From NCBI RefSeq assembly GCF_910596095.1, contig NC_056552.1:7049111-7113110 (forward strand): a stretch of 64,000 bases of DNA, read 5' to 3'. Source of the stretch: Thunnus maccoyii. Taxonomy: Eukaryota; Chordata; Actinopteri; Scombriformes; Scombridae. The notes beneath the pieces are model-generated. The model made no database searches. It saw nothing but the letters and a program-made list of their open reading frames with translations, and was not told the origin of the DNA. This document shows positions 30,401-41,099 of this stretch, in pieces. The number at the start of each line of letters is the position of its first letter. The first letter of the stretch is position 1. The position numbers and the translations under genes were made by a program.

Positions 30401-33400
30401 GTCCAAAATGACATCAGTGCACTGAAACAGTAAACTACACTGAGAATTTAACAATTATAAATTAAAAAACACAAATAGAAGAAAAAAATAAATAAATAAA
30501 CTTGAATTAAGAAAAAGTATCAAATATACATAAAATGCTGCCTACATAACTTAAAAAAAATATTGGCACATATACAGTGATATAGATATATACTAATATA
30601 TCTGGGATAGGCTAATACCGCCCGACCAATATATTGGTCGGGCTCTAAAAAATACACCTACATTTTTACAACTCTACGGTTAATTTCTCTAGTGGTAAGG
30701 ATTGTGAGATTTATCCTCCAAAGATAACGAAATACATTTGATTGCAGTGTATCATCAGTAGTATGCTACATTCTTTATGATAAAATAAGATAAGATGTGG
30801 CATTTAAAAGATATAAACCAGGCTTTAAGTTAAGTGTCCAACGTTAATTTGGTGAGTAAGTGGTAGAGACGATCTAATGTTGTTGTTCTTTTGTTTTCTT
30901 CCAGGCATTACCCCAAAACCTCCTTCACTATAGTGACCGACACCCCCGAGAACCTGCGTCTCAAACAACAGACCATGCTCAATAGCCAGGTTAGACACTC
31001 ACAGATCAGTCTTGTCACTCGCCTGCCTCTGCTATCATTCCTACTCAGTATCTGTTTTCTTCCTCTGGCAGAGATGCTGCTCTTAATCTTGTTGCGTCAT
31101 CACGATTGGGTGTATCTTTCCTTCTCTTAGCTGTCTCCTTCACTCAGCTCTCTATCTGTCTCTCGGCAGGAGACGAGGGTGCAGCTGACAATTGGATTGA
31201 TTGAATCAAATAAACACTTCGACCAAATACTAAAATGAGAACAAACTAGAGACAAACTTGCGTGGGAAGATTTGAGTCCATAATCTGTCCTTTATAAAAT
31301 GAGACCAAGAGCAATCTTTTATTTTAAGTGTCCTGATCAGAACTTGGAAATTGTAAACAGTATTTTGATTTCTTTCCCTCTCTCTGGACTGTGAGGCACC
31401 GGTTCAACTCAGTCATCCCTGGCTGCCTTCACTGTGTCGCTGTTCTTAAGCTTCTTAAGAACACTATTGCAGCCAGCAATTAAACCTGATCAAAGGAGTT
31501 AGTCTTCCAAGTCAAGCAAAATTAAAGAGATTCCTTTTCAGTTTGTGATTATGTTTAGGGATCCTTTTGTCGCTAAAATTATCTTCCCCTGTCTGCAAAA
31601 TGTAGAATGTCATTTTAAGGCTGCATTTATTGACTTAAACTCATATGCTATTAAAGTGTTTTTCAAACACAATCATAAATTTGCACAGAAGATGCAATGT
31701 CTTATTAGTACAGCAGTCTTTACCTCTTCAGCATAAAGAAATTTCCAACCTAGAAGTCTCATATGTACTGCATGGACTGCACATTAGTGCTAGGCGGATG
31801 GATAAACTGTTGTTCACCAAGAAATAGTTCCAGCACATAACTCCCCCTAAAACCCCAAATTTTTACATTTACATATTAAACAAACAAGGTACGACATCTT
31901 AATCAGTGAGCTTTAGAGGTGCTGGTAGCCAAATTTTTGAACTTTGGAAAGAGTCAGGCTAGCTGTTTGCCCCTGCTTCCAGTCTTTGCGCTAAGCTAAG
32001 CTAACTGGCTACTGGCTCTAGCTCCTATCTTAACACACAGACATAAGAGTGGTATTGATTTTCTCATCTAATACTCAGAAAGAATGCAATTAAGTGTATC
32101 TCCCAAAATATTTAACTACTTTTAAAATACTCCAAATTGTACTTCACATTTGACAAAGAATATGCAGGACAGTTATAATGTGGGAGATTTAGTTGCAACT
32201 TTAGTTTTCAGAAAGTTCATTGTTCATAAAAGAAGTGAAGGTTTCACTGAAGATAAGGGCTGAAGGGCTTAAATGTTGCATTGATTACTCCAGTTATGCC
32301 AATGATTGATTTATCCCAGCGTGTACGGCACCCAGCCAAGAAAAAGTCCCACACAGAACTCCTAGTTTCTAGTTTTTATGCTTTTGTTTTTGTACAAATG
32401 AAACAAACAAGATATAACATGTTCATTAGTGAGCTTTAGAAGTTCTGGCAGGCGGATTTAATTACCTGCGGTCAGAGCCAGGTTAGCTGTTTCCCCCTGT
32501 TGCTATTCTTTGTGCTATGCTAAGCTAGCTAGCTGCTGGTGGTAGCTTCATATTTAGCGTACAGATATGAAAGCGTTTTCCCAAAATGTCTAACTTTTTC
32601 TGTAAATACAGGATATAATCTAATGTAGCTTTCCAAACAGATTTCTGCTAACTGAAACAGACCCATTTGACATTTATTCTCACTGCACAGAAATCTGAAT
32701 GGATTACATGTGGAAATAATATGGAGAATATTTCATCCAGCTTGTGAGAGACTATGCTAACAGCTGCTGGCTGTGTTGTATTTAATGGACAGATGTGTAA
32801 AACTCTCTGCAAGAAAGCAAATAAGAGCATTTCCCAGAATGTCAAAACTTGTGTGTCAACATGCACAAAGAAAACACACCTCCTGTTAATTATTAGCACA
32901 GTATGTGGTAGGAACACAATGTAAAAACTGCGGCGGTAAAATAAGTGAACTTTTAAGCTGATCTGAAGCTGTTTTTGTTAAACAGCTAGACTCCACAGTA
33001 AAAGTCTGAAACAAGCACCTGATGTAACCACAAAAAGTAAGCGAGACTGGTTCCATTTTTGGGTAAAACCATTTTAAACAATCATATAACATAACATTGT
33101 TATTAAGTTACATGATTGTTATGATAACATCATGATCAGCTTTACACCATAAGCTGTTTCCTCCTCTCTCTGTGTCTCTCTGTCTCTCTGTCTCTCTCTC
33201 TCTCCCTCTCTGTCCATTCCTCTCATCTCATCCAACCAACCCAGTTCATTGTTTATAACCATAAAAGTCTCGGCAGTCCGGCTCCCTCACTGAGACAGCA
33301 TATTCCTCATAGCAAGAATGTGACTCACTTGTGTGTAAGTGTGTGTGTGTGTGTATGTGTGTGTGTACAATGTGTGGCAATCTGAGATTTACTTTCAAAT

Positions 33401-36400
33401 AAACATTTAGCTTTGTTTAATGTTGCAAGTGTTTCCCGTAGGCCTAAACTCCCTAAACAAGGAAATCTGACAAATTTTAGTTTGAAGCACAACATGTATG
33501 TGTTTATGTAGTGAATCAGGTTTAGTACAAGTGTGCATGCGACCTCATAATGTCTAACCTTATAGTTGTGGTTATTTTTAAAAAAAGGCAAACCTCTTTG
33601 GGCTGTGAGGTGAAGCTCAGGCATCTTTCTAAAACTTTTTGTCTTATTTCAAACGAGCGGTAAAACTGATCTTCCTAAATCCTGATGAAATGAAAATTCT
33701 CAGGCGCTCTATAAGGAGGACTTTGAAAAGAACAAGGGGAAAGGTTTCAGCGTGGTGGCCGACACTCCGGAGATGCAGAGAGTGAAGAAGACGCAAGACC
33801 AGATCAGTCACGTATGTCCGGCTCGCCTCCGAAACCGCCGAGCATCGAAAATCTAACACTAAACCTTAGTTTTTCATTATGTATAACAGTTACATGATGG
33901 AAGATTTAGATTCAGTATATAACGTCTTTCCAACCTCTAACTGTGTATGTGTATATGTATGTGTCTACGTGTCTGCATGCGCTTCCCATGTAAGTTTGTG
34001 TGTCTCATCATTCCCAAGTGCTTTAGATCTGACGCTGCATTCAGGTTATGTCACAGTTATCGATGCTGACTGACGTGCAGACTTGCAACTTGCTAGTCCA
34101 GACCCCCATAAGGAGTCATGAGATGCAAGGAAATAATTATTTTCCTCAAAATTACATTTGTTTTTGAGACATTTCTTAAATCTTTTGTTTGTTCTTGTGA
34201 TATACAGTATTTTTTAAAATATTTACCACTAAAATTATTATTGGAATTAAAAATTCTGAAAACAAAAAACACAATTCATAGACAAGAACCGTGTAATGTG
34301 GAGGTTGCAAGTAGACATTACTCCATATTGAATGGTCTAAAGCAAAAAAGGCTGAGAACCAATATCTGAATGGAAATTACATATAGGACACCAATGTGTG
34401 CTACTTAGTATCTTCTAGTATGCACTTTAAATAAAAATTGATTGATTGATTGATTCTAACAGCAAGATGTCATTCAGCTGGTTTCGTGATATGCCGTGAA
34501 TGCAGCTTGTTACTTGTTTAATTCGCTGGTTTTCAACTGAAGTGAGGGATAAAACCATGCATGAAATTAAAATATAACTAATCTAATGAAACTTCCCTCC
34601 TGTTGTGTCATTTAACATACTTGTCAGCAATTTTAAAGGAATAGTTTGACATTGCACTTATAAAGTGCTTATTCGCTTTTTGTCGAGAATTAGATCAAGA
34701 GATTGTTACCGCTCTCGTGTCTGTCCATTAAACATGAAGCTGCAGCCAGCTGCTGATTAGCTTAGCTTAGCACAAAGACTGGAGACAGTGGGGAAACAGC
34801 TAGCCTGGCTCTGTCTAGACAACATTCGCCTGCTAGCACCTCTAAAGCTCATGAAAGCTCAAGCACATAACCCTCCTTAAAACTGCAGCTTGTCGTTTTT
34901 ACACTTCAATTTTTGTATGGATTAAACAAATGAGATATAAAGTGCTAATTAGTTAGCTTTAGAGGTGCTTTTAGGTGGATTTTAGTACATTTGGACAGAG
35001 CCAGGCTAGCAGTTTTCCCCTATTTCTAGTGTTTATGCTAAGCTAAGCTAATTGGTTCATATTTAATCGACAGATTCGATAGGCTAGTGGAATCAATCTC
35101 TTCATCTAACTCGGCAAGAAAGTGAAGCGCATTTCCCAAAATATCAAACTATTCCTTTTAAAATAAAATTGATGTTGTTTTTGACATTTGAACAAATTGT
35201 ACATTTCAGGCCCTTTACAAGGAGGACTTTGAGAAGAGCAAGGGGAAAGGTTTCAGTGTCGTGGTTGACACTCCGGAGATGCAGAGAGTGAAGAAGACGC
35301 AAGACCAGATCAGTAACGTAAGTCTGATCCCACCGAGAAACACAAAAAAACACTAAATACATCTTAAAGTGGACATATGCACGTTTCCAGGTTTATATTT
35401 TTAATCTGGCACTCTACTGGAATATCTTTGCATGATTTACAGTTAAAAACTCCTTATTTATCTTATACAGGCTCTTTATGCAGCCCCTCAGTTCAGCCTC
35501 TGTCTGAAACAGGCTGTTTTAGCTCCTGTCTCTTTAAGACCCCCCTCCCAATGAGTCCACTGTGTTCTGATTGGCCAACTCCCAGAAGCTGCATCATGGT
35601 CGACTTCCAGCGGCTCGGGAGGCTACATCATGGATGTATAAAGAGAACTGGATACAGGAAGAGCGCCAGGCTCTGAAGCCAATTTGACATAGTGGCCAAA
35701 CCGTGTAATTACAACGTCGCGTGATGCACACTGGCCCAAAAAGACTTTTTCCCATAGACTTACATTGTGAAAGAGACGTCTGTTAATCAGTGGATACATT
35801 TTTCTGAGCGCCACAACCCCTGCGAAATGACTTGTCTCACTATCAGAATTAAACCCATTTGGTCCGATCACATTACAAAAGCCTAGAAGAGCCGCATGAT
35901 TGAATTGTTTTATCCCCATTCAAGTTAGCCAGAGGGCTAAACCGGAAGTAGCCGACTCGGCCAGCTAAAGTCACTAGTGCGCATGCTCTATGGGCCGCAC
36001 AATGCGGAAGATCTGGGTACTTTCATACTGGGAAGTCGATTTTTTTTAGCTTCATGCGCCACTGAGCAACTTTCATAAGAATGAACCGGGCCCCGTCTCC
36101 AAGGCTGTATCCAGTTCTCTTTATACATCCACGCTACATCAACAAACAATGAAACACTATACAACAACAAACTATAGTTGTAGGATTTCGTTACTTTTTC
36201 TCGTTCTTTACTCGAAATGTCAATTTCTCAAATACATCCATACATGTTCGAGCCAAAATCTGATCACGGACAATGTAAACAACACATGGAAAAACCTTTC
36301 AACCAAGGCTATGGAACGGACGGCTGTTTATGGGCATGCATGATGAGCCAACGTCAGCTTGTTAGCAAAGTAGAAAAAAAATGTTGCAAATGAAGCATTC

Positions 36401-39400
36401 AGCTTTAACCTCAAGTTTTGGAACTTTGACCACATTTAACATAGATATCAGACACTGAGTTGATTAGAAGCTTACTGTTATATACTGTTAACAGTATGCA
36501 AATAACACAGAACCAGAAAAAGCATATATCTCCTTTAACATGAGTCCTTCACTGCCTCCTACGTTAACAGCCCCAGAGGACACAGCAATTCATCATTGTT
36601 TATTGACTTTACAGCCTCATTACTTTCCCCTTTCTTTCAAAATTTCCCCTGACATTAAGAGACTCCTTAATGTAAATTAACAGCGAAACATCTTGTAAAT
36701 AAGTCACTGTATCATCACTTTAACTGAGCAAAAATGATGGAGCCTTTTTTTCCCCCATTAAAGGACAAAAACAAGCAGCAAATCTACCATATATGCAATG
36801 AACCGTTACTCTTTCCTGAGACACAACAGGAAAACATCACAGTCCGATAACAAGATCTCAGATTTATGAAACAAAAATCTGCGGACTTGGGCGCTACACA
36901 AAGCTGAGATGTGAGCAGAGAGAACAAACTGCTTCAGACAGCGGTGAGGGATGTCAGAGTGCGAGCCTGCAGAGGCACATTTCAGACATTTCTCCCAGTC
37001 CACTGAGGAGCAGCTGCCCTATATGGTCAAAGTCTCTCAGCTGTGGACACAAAGTGAACATCCGCTCTCTGCTGCAAACACACACATACCCTGGTACACT
37101 CTTGCATACCACACTGAAACACACACACACTCAAACTTTCTCTTTTTTTCTCTCATGAGAGCACAGTAGCAGAAAGGAATGATGGGTGATAAGCTGCACG
37201 TCAAAAGGGCAAAATCTATTTTATTTTTCTTCTGGTACTTTCTTTCTCGCTCTCCGTGTCTCCCTCCCTCCCTTCCTTCCTTCCTTCTTTCTTTTTGGTT
37301 TCTTAATTTTGCCTTTTTTTTTTTAAATTCCTTCCCTCCCCTCCTCTCTTTTTCCCACCAAGTCCTGTTTCTGTTTGCTCCTCCTGAGGTCTGTTGAGGA
37401 CAACAGCACACAAGGGGGGGCTGCTTTCCCTTCTCTTCCTTAATCGACATCCAGTTTCCTCTTCCAGCTGGGAGCGTTTGGTTAATTTTACAACACTTGT
37501 TTCATCCTCCCTGCCTGTGTGTCCCCTGGTGGGCTAATGGTGCACAAGCAGCTCAAGTATTACTTCAATGAAAAGCAGAGTGTGAGTAGTGTAATGAAAG
37601 AAGAGGTCGGGCTTAAGTGGAGCCTACAGACGGAGAGTGACGCAATTCTGTTTACAGAATCTTTGAACAGTCACTTTGTCAACGTAATCGTTTTTAAGTG
37701 TGACTGTCATGGATTGTCCAGTAAACGCCCAAACAGCTCGTTATGTTATAAACCAGAAGGAGAAAAGGCAGTTATTATAATTATGATTATAAGAATATGA
37801 ACGAATATGGCTGTAGGACAAAAATGTACAAATTCACAACGGAAAAAAGTCCCACACATGTCAGTGAATGGCGTAAAAAGCCCAAAATAATAACAGCCTG
37901 TATGAATATTTCTAATCAAAAATACTCACATAGTACTCACAAGTGAATTAAAAAACACCTTCCTTTTTATTGGATGTTCAATAACGATTAACAAGTTGTG
38001 GGAGGCAGATACTGTACATAATTGATTGTGAAAGAAACATTACAACTTTTAGTCTCTGAAATGCATTTTTCATCTAAAGATTTAAAGGAGCACTCCAGTG
38101 ATTTAGCAATGTACTTCCACAAGTTCAGAGAACTCATAAGAGACAGATTTATCAGAGATATCCTGGATCAAGCTCCAAAAACACTAGGTCCTACATTTCC
38201 CATAATGCAATCGGATAGGATATTTAACTAGACCCTCCCTGCCTCCTAAATACACACTTTCAAACCTCACACCCCAGTTTGTAACATAGGCTTTCTTTCA
38301 AGATAACCCTGATCACATCATCATCAGGGTTATTTTTTCAGCTCCTCCTTTTACTCCTCAGGAAGAGTAAAGTGAACTTCATGTGTGAAATCAGTGGAAT
38401 GCTCCTTTAAAACATGTATGAAGGCTTCAGCTGTTTGGAGGTTTTCTGAGATATATCCCTTCATCAACTCTCACCACCTCCTAAAATAGTGATGTCTGTC
38501 AGAGGCGACCTGTTGAGGGTCAAATCTGGGGAAATAACGCCCTCATGTGGTTTTAACATGTATGTGCAGATTAAGTACCATGAAGAATTTGAGAAGAGCA
38601 AGATCCGAAGTGATGCGCCTCCTCCTGAAAATAGGCAAGGTAAGTCACCTCATTGTTTCCACACATATTTTGAAACATATTCTTCTAAATTACCGTATTT
38701 GACTGAATATATTTTTGTGCATGTTTGTGTGTGCAGACTATGCAGAACAACCATCCAACCCTGAGAGATACAACCAACCAGCCGGACAAATTCGCCCTCC
38801 TGTTGTAGCACCATCCAGTGGAGGGGTAAGGCTGATAAACTGTGTGGCCAAAAGTATATAGACATGCAGTCACATGAGCTTATTTAACATCTCATTAAAA
38901 AAAAAAATATGAGCATAAATCTGCTGCCTCAACAGCCTCCACTCTTCTGGGAAGGCTTTCCACAAAATTGTGGAAGCTGGCTGCAGGGATTTGCTCTCAT
39001 TCAGCCACTAGAACATTAATTAACGAGGTTGACACTTATGTTGGGTGATAAGACCGGTCTGCACCAAACCGAGAGAATAATTTGTTTGTGGTTCTGGTTT
39101 TGTGCATGGGCGGAGGGGGATTGTCATGTTGAAACAGGAAACTGTTACCACAAAGCACAGTTCTCTGAAACATGAGAATGATTGTATGCTGGTCAGGGGT
39201 GTCCATATAATTTTGGCCATATTTGGTTGTGTGTAGTGTTTTTAGGCTACCTTACATATATATATATATTTACTGTGGATTTTTAATCTTTATTTTAGTT
39301 TCAATTAAGTTTATTAGTCGTATTTATATACAGCAGTGTAGTATAGTTTTTACAGTAGTTTTTACACTCACGACTGTGAGTGTGCTTGTGCATCTGTGTG

Positions 39401-39408
39401 TTGTGTGA

Positions 39409-39459
<51 letters not shown>

Positions 39460-40208
39460 TATTCATTTATGTTTGTTCTAGGGCTTCAATCTTTTTCATT
39501 ATTGATAAATCTACCAATTAATTTTTTTGTTTAAGTGAATAGTTGTTTTGTCTATAGTGGAAAAATGCCATTTATGAATTCCCATAAACCGAGTTGTTGT
39601 TTTGTCTGACCAACAGTCCAAAACAAACACATTCAGTCTATCATCACAGACTCTAAAGAAAACCATAAAATCCTCACATTTAAAGGTCCGGTGTGTAGAA
39701 TTTAGCGGCATCTAGCGGTGAGGTTGCAGATTTCAGCCAGCTGACAAAATATTAGGAAGATGTCTCAATTTAATATACACCAGTACACCATCACCACCCA
39801 CTAGGAGCTCAATAATAAACATTGCTCAGGTGTTCCTAATGCAGTGCTCTGTGAATGTATATTGCATGAGTGTTTATGCCTCCAGTAGGGAAATTCAATG
39901 CAAATGAATCTGTGAAAACAGTATGTTCTTTATGTTACATGCCAGTGAATTTGTGTGTGGTACGCTGATGCTAATGAAACTGAGTGCAACACCGCCTCTG
40001 TTTACTCATTTCCTGTGTGTCTCCACTCACACAGAGGCGCTTCCAGGCCATGTACAGCTACGCGGCAACAGAGGCAGATGAAGTTTCTCTCCAGGAGGGC
40101 GATCTGATCATGGATGTGGAGCCGATAGACGAGGGATGGGTGTTCGGATGCAACCAGCGCACGGGGCAGCGAGGGATGCTCCCCGCCAACTACGTCCGAC
40201 CTGTGTGA
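27461..40208 (+). CDS. lasp1: LASP1, LIM and SH3 domain protein 1
   Basis: Coding exons: 27461-27529, 28940-29034, 30905-30989, 33704-33811, 35210-35317, 38570-38639, 38737-38825 and 40035-40208 (TGA). With all exons the frame stays open for 265 aa; skipping one nebulin exon gives 229; human LASP1 is 261. The start fits the MNPxC family N-terminus. The LIM domain (5-56) keeps all eight zinc ligands: C5, C8, H26, C29, C32, C35, C53, H56. Nebulin repeats follow at 84-119, 120-155 and a shorter one from 156 ([11 protein letters not shown]). A proline-rich linker leads to a C-terminal SH3 (209-265) with AMYSY in place of ALYDY, then GWVFG and PANYV. Known role: actin-binding adaptor at focal adhesions and the leading edge. 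Odd: exons 4 and 5 are a tandem duplicate, so there are three nebulin repeats where human LASP1 has two. The linker is shorter than in human. Confidence 0.95.
27530..28939. other. lasp1 intron 1
   Basis: No exon or RNA gene seen. Short CA-rich and T-rich tracts only. Confidence 0.5.
30231..30651. mobile_element. MITE in lasp1 intron 2
   Basis: Left end ATTAAAGCCCAACCAATA and right end (reversed) TTTAGAGCCCGACCAATA form inverted termini. The inside is AT-rich with GATATC-like palindromes. No ORF. Confidence 0.65.
31817..32200 (+). repeat. Dispersed repeat family C, copy 1 (lasp1 intron 3)
   Basis: Contains the marker GCTAAGCTAAGCTAACTGGC and a tail CCCAAAATATTTAACTA. Same orientation as the right arm at 34.85-35.16 kb. 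Confidence 0.7.
32330..32640 (+). repeat. Dispersed repeat family C, copy 2 (lasp1 intron 3)
   Basis: Second copy, with TGAGCTTTAGAAGTTCTGGC, then TGCTAAGCTAGCTAGC. Same orientation as copy 1. Confidence 0.65.
33163..33213. repeat. (TCTCTG)n / CT-rich simple repeat
   Basis: CT-rich tract in lasp1 intron 3. Confidence 0.85.
33338..33366. repeat. (GT)n microsatellite
   Basis: GT tract with one GTAT interruption in lasp1 intron 3. Confidence 0.85.
33704..33811 (+). other. lasp1: lasp1 exon 4, nebulin repeat, copy 1 of a duplicated exon
   Basis: 108 bp, phase 0 at both ends, coding 36 aa starting [15 protein letters not shown] and ending DQISH. Acceptor ctcag, donor gtatgt. It differs from exon 5 at 10 of 108 bases and 3 of 36 residues (N/S, A/V, H/N). 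It can be skipped or kept without a frameshift. Confidence 0.93.
34632..35163. mobile_element. Foldback copy of repeat family C between duplicated lasp1 exons
   Basis: Left end TTTAAAGGAATAGTTTGAC and right end (reversed) TTTAAAAGGAATAGTTTGA form inverted termini. AGCTTAGCTTAGC in the left arm mirrors GCTAAGCTAAGCT in the right. The right end lies 46 bp before exon 5. Confidence 0.8.
35210..35317 (+). other. lasp1: lasp1 exon 5, nebulin repeat, copy 2 of a duplicated exon
   Basis: 108 bp, phase 0 at both ends, coding 36 aa starting [15 protein letters not shown] and ending DQISN. Acceptor ttcag, donor gtaagt. From the GAC of VDTPEM to the AGT of QIS, 48 consecutive bases are identical to exon 4, synonymous sites included. 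The DQISN end matches the human first nebulin repeat, so this copy may be closer to the ancestral form. Confidence 0.93.
35630..36132. mobile_element. TIR element in lasp1 intron 5
   Basis: Perfect 26-bp terminal inverted repeats at 35632-35657 and 36105-36130 (GGATGTATAAAGAGAACTGG at the left start). GCTACATC flanks both sides (35622-35629 and 36133-36140) as a probable 8-bp target duplication. No ORF. Confidence 0.85.
36141..38080. other. lasp1 intron 5, remaining part
   Basis: No exon or RNA gene recognised. A CTTCC-rich simple repeat lies at about 37258-37291. Confidence 0.5.
38081..38411. mobile_element. MITE in lasp1 intron 5
   Basis: Inverted termini: TTTAAAGGAGCACTCCAGTG at the left, and AAAGGAGCATTCCACTGATT when the right end is reversed. 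About 330 bp, no ORF, ending about 160 bp before exon 6. Confidence 0.8.
38843..39223. mobile_element. Tc1-like remnant in lasp1 intron 7
   Basis: Starts GTGGCCAAAAGTATATAGAC and ends GTCCATATAATTTTGGCCAT, inverted relative to each other. The body is internally deleted and holds CTTCTGGGAAGGCTTTCCAC, a piece of the transposase region. Not coding. Confidence 0.8.
39416..39458. repeat. (GT)n microsatellite
   Basis: About 20 GT units in lasp1 intron 7. Confidence 0.95.
39478..39690. repeat. Dispersed repeat family B, diverged copy
   Basis: Starts AGGGCTTCAATC, then TTTTCATTATTGATAAAT, and carries later family blocks (GTCTGACCAACAGTCCAAAA). Immediately followed by a second fish repeat. Confidence 0.55.
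39683..39850. repeat. Short interspersed repeat, GTGTGTAGAATTTAGCGGC type
   Basis: Contains GTCCGGTGTGTAGAATTTAG, then GCGGCATCTAGCGGTGAGG, a block recalled as common in teleost genomes. Boundaries approximate. Confidence 0.5.
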
Positions 40209-40680
40209 AACAAACAGACATCAGGCGGTCCGCTATCAGCATGTGGATCTGCTGTCAACACTTACAAGCTTCCTCTTTAATTTAAACTTTTGCAAACTAA
40301 AAAAAAAAACAAACATCCCTGTCTGGTTCTGCTTGTCAGAAACATGATTTTCTAAAAAGTTAATTGGAAAATAATACTGAAAATACTGAAGGTTGAAGTG
40401 AAAACGTTTATTATAAAAACTTGAGAGCAAGACAGTGAAAATACATTCAAAAAGCCTGAAAAGATAATGAATAAACCTACATTATACATAAACCTACTTT
40501 ACACATCTAAATTTTTGTCTTTCTCAGGTAACATTTACTGTTGGCAGCCCTGACTTTAGTATCAAATCACTGTGTATCGTCTTAAATGTAAGTTCTGCCA
40601 CATTGAACAACCAAAGAACTTGATTTGATATATTATACTGAGAGAGAAAAATCATACAGCTCCTTTGATTAAATAAAAGT
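40209..40680 (+). other. lasp1: lasp1 3' UTR with poly(A) signals
   Basis: AATAAA at 40470-40475 and again near 40673 follow the stop. The tail of the opposite-strand kelch gene begins about 160 bp further on. Confidence 0.65.
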
Positions 40681-40838
40681 AGAATATTTAACTTTGTATG
40701 ATTGTTTTTTAAAAGAACAGGAGGAAGATGTTTTTGCTTAATTCGTGCTTTTTGTTCACCAAATATGACGTAATGGATTCTACTGCACTGTACTTAGTGG
40801 AAATAATAAAACACCACAGTGATAAACATATCAATATC

Positions 40839-41099
40839 TTTATTCAAAAACAGATTGCACATCAAATCACTACATGGGGTAAAAGGTTAATCACAAATGG
40901 TTGTTTAAAATAAGACAAAAACTTTATTTACATATTATATTCTCTTAAGTTAAAACAATTAAGCTTTAGCACCATGTTTTCTTTAAATCCTTATTAAACA
41001 TATAACATGTTCCCGACACAAAAAAAACAACAAAAAAAAAAACGGAAAACAGTTTTGTAATAACCGAGTGGCTCAGAATCACTCTAAAATCAGTCCTCT
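40839..41099 (-). other. klhdc1-like: klhdc1-like 3' UTR with poly(A) signal
   Basis: Non-coding sequence after the stop on -. TTTATT on + at 40839-40844 reads AATAAA on - and would give a 3' UTR of about 260 bp. Confidence 0.6.

Noticed and set aside
33644-33859. Minus-strand ORF with [17 protein letters not shown], repeated at 35144-35362
   Set aside because: Both are antisense shadows of the duplicated lasp1 nebulin exons; their similarity comes from the exon duplication.
37037-37450. 137-aa lysine-rich minus-strand ORF
   Set aside because: Lies over CTTCC/T-rich simple sequence in lasp1 intron 5; no homology recognised.
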